Assembly (NCBI RefSeq): GCF_004000235.1
Contig: NZ_RCIO01000008.1
Location: forward strand, 42,544-106,543
From: Mesorhizobium sp. Z1-4
GTDB taxonomy: Bacteria; Pseudomonadota; Alphaproteobacteria; Rhizobiales; Rhizobiaceae
Direction: 5' to 3'
Length of the DNA: 64,000 bases
A program made the position numbers and the translations under genes. The stretch's first letter is position 1. Each line of letters begins with the position of its first letter. This document shows, one piece after another, positions 62,390 to 64,000 of the stretch. Under the pieces are notes generated by a model. That model was not told the origin of the DNA. It saw nothing but the letters and a program-made list of their open reading frames with translations, and did not search any database.

Positions 62390-63853
62390 ATGCAGGTACA
62401 GCCTAAAGCCTCGCACTACATCAACGGCCGCTTCGTCGAGGACGATCAGGGCGAACTCATTCAGGTGACCTATCCGGCGACCGGCGAGGTAATCGCGCAT
62501 GTCCACGCCGCAACGCCCAACATCATCGAGCTGGCGATCGAGTCGGCCGCCAGCGCGCAACGCGAATGGGCGCGGCTGAAGCCGGTCGAACGCGGGCGCG
62601 TTCTGCGGCGCGCCGCCGACATTCTGCTCCAGCGCAACGAGTATCTCGCGCGGCTGGAAACGCTCGATACAGGCAAGGCGATCCAGGAAACACTCGTAGC
62701 CGACGCCCCTTCGGCGGCCGAGGCGCTCGAATTCTTCGGCGGGGCCGTTGCGGCATTCAACGGCGCGTATTTCGATCTTGGCGGCCCCTTCGGCTACACA
62801 CGCCGCGAGCCGCTCGGCGTCTGCCTCGGCGTTGGTGCCTGGAACTATCCGATCCAGATCGCCGGCTGGAAGTCCGCGCCCGCGCTCGCCATGGGCAACG
62901 CGATGGTGTTCAAACCGTCGGAAAACACGCCGCTTTCTGCGCTTGCGCTGGCCGAGATCTACACAGAAGCCGGACTGCCTGACGGGCTGTTCAATGTCGT
63001 TCAGGGGCTTGGGCCGGTGGGCGCAGCACTTACCAGCCATCCGCGCATCGACAAGATTTCGCTGACGGGTTCGGTGCCGACAGGGCGCAAGGTCATGGCC
63101 ACGGCAGGCGGCCAGCTCAAACACGCCACGATGGAGCTCGGCGGCAAGTCGCCGATTGTCGTCTTCGATGACGCCGACATCGAAAACGCCATTGGCGGGG
63201 CAATGCTGGGCAATTTCTATTCAACCGGTCAGGTGTGCTCCAACGGCACACGCGTCTTCGTGCAGTCCGGCATCCGGCAGCGTTTCCTGGAGCGCCTTGT
63301 GGAGCGTACAAAGGCGATCCGCATCGGAGATCCGCTCGACCCGGACACGCAGATGGGGCCGCTCATCAACCGCGACCAGCGTGAGAAGGTGACGTCGTAC
63401 ATCGAGATCGGCCGGCAGGAAGGCGCAGAGCTGCTTGCCGGCGGCGGTACGCCGTCGATGCAAGGTATGGACGGAGGCTGTTTTGTCGAACCGACGGTAT
63501 TTGCCAATGTCACCGACGATATGCGCATTGCGCGCGAAGAGATTTTCGGGCCCGTGATGTGCGTGCTCGACTTCGAAAGCGAAGACGAGGCTATTGCCCG
63601 GGCGAACGCCACCGAGTTCGGTCTGGCTGCCGGCGTGTTCACCAACGACATGGCCCGCGCGCACCGGGTCACCGCGCAGCTTCAAGCCGGAACCTGCTGG
63701 ATCAACGCCTATAACCTCACGCCGGTGGAGATGCCTTTCGGCGGTTTCAAGCAGTCCGGCATCGGCCGAGAAAACAGCCTCGCAGCGCTCGAGCACTATT
63801 CGCAGCTCAAATCCGTCTATGTCGAAACAGGCGCGGTCGACAGCCCCTATTGA
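62390..63853 (+). CDS. betB: Betaine-aldehyde dehydrogenase
   Basis: 487 residues of the aldehyde dehydrogenase family. The catalytic glutamate lies in [13 protein letters not shown] and the cysteine in [51 protein letters not shown] carries the NAD-binding stretch, and [27 protein letters not shown] is typical of BetB. It converts betaine aldehyde to glycine betaine with NAD+. Together with betA it forms an osmoprotection operon. Confidence 0.95.
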   Translation: MQVQPKASHYINGRFVEDDQGELIQVTYPATGEVIAHVHAATPNIIELAIESAASAQREWARLKPVERGRVLRRAADILLQRNEYLARLETLDTGKAIQETLVADAPSAAEALEFFGGAVAAFNGAYFDLGGPFGYTRREPLGVCLGVGAWNYPIQIAGWKSAPALAMGNAMVFKPSENTPLSALALAEIYTEAGLPDGLFNVVQGLGPVGAALTSHPRIDKISLTGSVPTGRKVMATAGGQLKHATMELGGKSPIVVFDDADIENAIGGAMLGNFYSTGQVCSNGTRVFVQSGIRQRFLERLVERTKAIRIGDPLDPDTQMGPLINRDQREKVTSYIEIGRQEGAELLAGGGTPSMQGMDGGCFVEPTVFANVTDDMRIAREEIFGPVMCVLDFESEDEAIARANATEFGLAAGVFTNDMARAHRVTAQLQAGTCWINAYNLTPVEMPFGGFKQSGIGRENSLAALEHYSQLKSVYVETGAVDSPY

Positions 63854-63938
63854 GCGAAGGCCGGAACACGCGGCAATTGGCGCCTGCAATGCGCTTGCGG
63901 AGCCGCATCGCGGACGCTATAAGCCCGCGCACTGGTTA

Positions 63939-64000
63939 CGGAGTGTAGCGCAGCCTGGTAGCGCACATCGTTCGGGACGATGGGGTCGCAGGTTCGAATC
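63939..64000 (+). tRNA. tRNA-Pro (anticodon CGG), 3' end cut by window edge
   Basis: The sequence shows the acceptor 5' strand, the D-arm (GCGCAGCCTGGTAGCGC), an anticodon stem-loop CATCG-TTCGGGA-CGATG with anticodon CGG, the variable loop and a T-arm start (GGTTCGAATC). The 3' acceptor strand lies beyond the edge. The region matches proK-type tRNAs closely. Confidence 0.95.

Overview
The window is GC-rich, densely packed DNA from an alphaproteobacterium of the order Hyphomicrobiales (Rhizobiales), most likely Phyllobacteriaceae/Mesorhizobium-like. The evidence is family-level: cycHJKL-type cytochrome c maturation genes next to degP and a FeuP/FeuQ-like pair, MucR, a DivJ-like kinase, a seven-gene Mrp/Pha antiporter, BetA/BetB, and many small families typical of this order (DUF1491, DUF2336, DUF5330, DUF6107, DUF6456, TIGR03808). 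The sequence cannot fix the genus. Mrp, bet and an osmosensing-type two-component system together hint at a salt-tolerant lifestyle (inference).

Layout. 1-10.3 kb (minus strand): FeuN-like peptide, FeuP, FeuQ, lipoprotein, ccmI-ccmE-ccmF-ccmH, degP, then a response regulator and sensor kinase cut by the left edge. 10.3-26.3 kb (minus strand): a GFA-family gene, a holin-like peptide and a complete gene transfer agent (GTA) cluster in the RcGTA gene order g1 to g15, with overlapping or closely packed genes. The cluster carries a foreign-looking three-gene insert (22298-23324) between the portal gene and the g3.5-like gene. It also carries an octamer-repeat inverted structure at the terminase/portal junction and two hairpins just after the capsid gene.

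26.6-38 kb: a class A penicillin-binding protein divergent from the GTA, DUF1214/DUF1254 genes, DUF2336, DUF1491, a peptidoglycan-binding membrane protein, a DivJ-like kinase, DUF5330, SufE, DUF6456, a DnaA-C-domain protein, a small protein and MucR. 38-44 kb: mrpABCDEFG (minus strand). 44-53 kb: a secreted SH3-like protein, oligopeptidase B, two c-type cytochromes, SodB, a class IV aminotransferase, a haloacid dehalogenase, an L,D-transpeptidase and a HerA-like ATPase. 53-59 kb: a MutA-like mutase subunit, a TAT-exported beta-helix protein, an asparaginase, DUF3750 and a thiolase. 59.5-64 kb: a PLP dehydratase, betA, a 48-residue membrane peptide, betB and a truncated tRNA-Pro(CGG).

The most interesting element is the GTA with its embedded cassette. 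The first insert gene carries a short linker motif (RVPAGNSDGGQW) that I associate with variable toxin-like proteins, and a low-GC tail. The other two small genes are translationally packed with it, and one is a DUF1871-like, immunity-type protein. This looks like a toxin/immunity-style module inside a virus-derived DNA-transfer operon. That is a hypothesis, since no search could be run.
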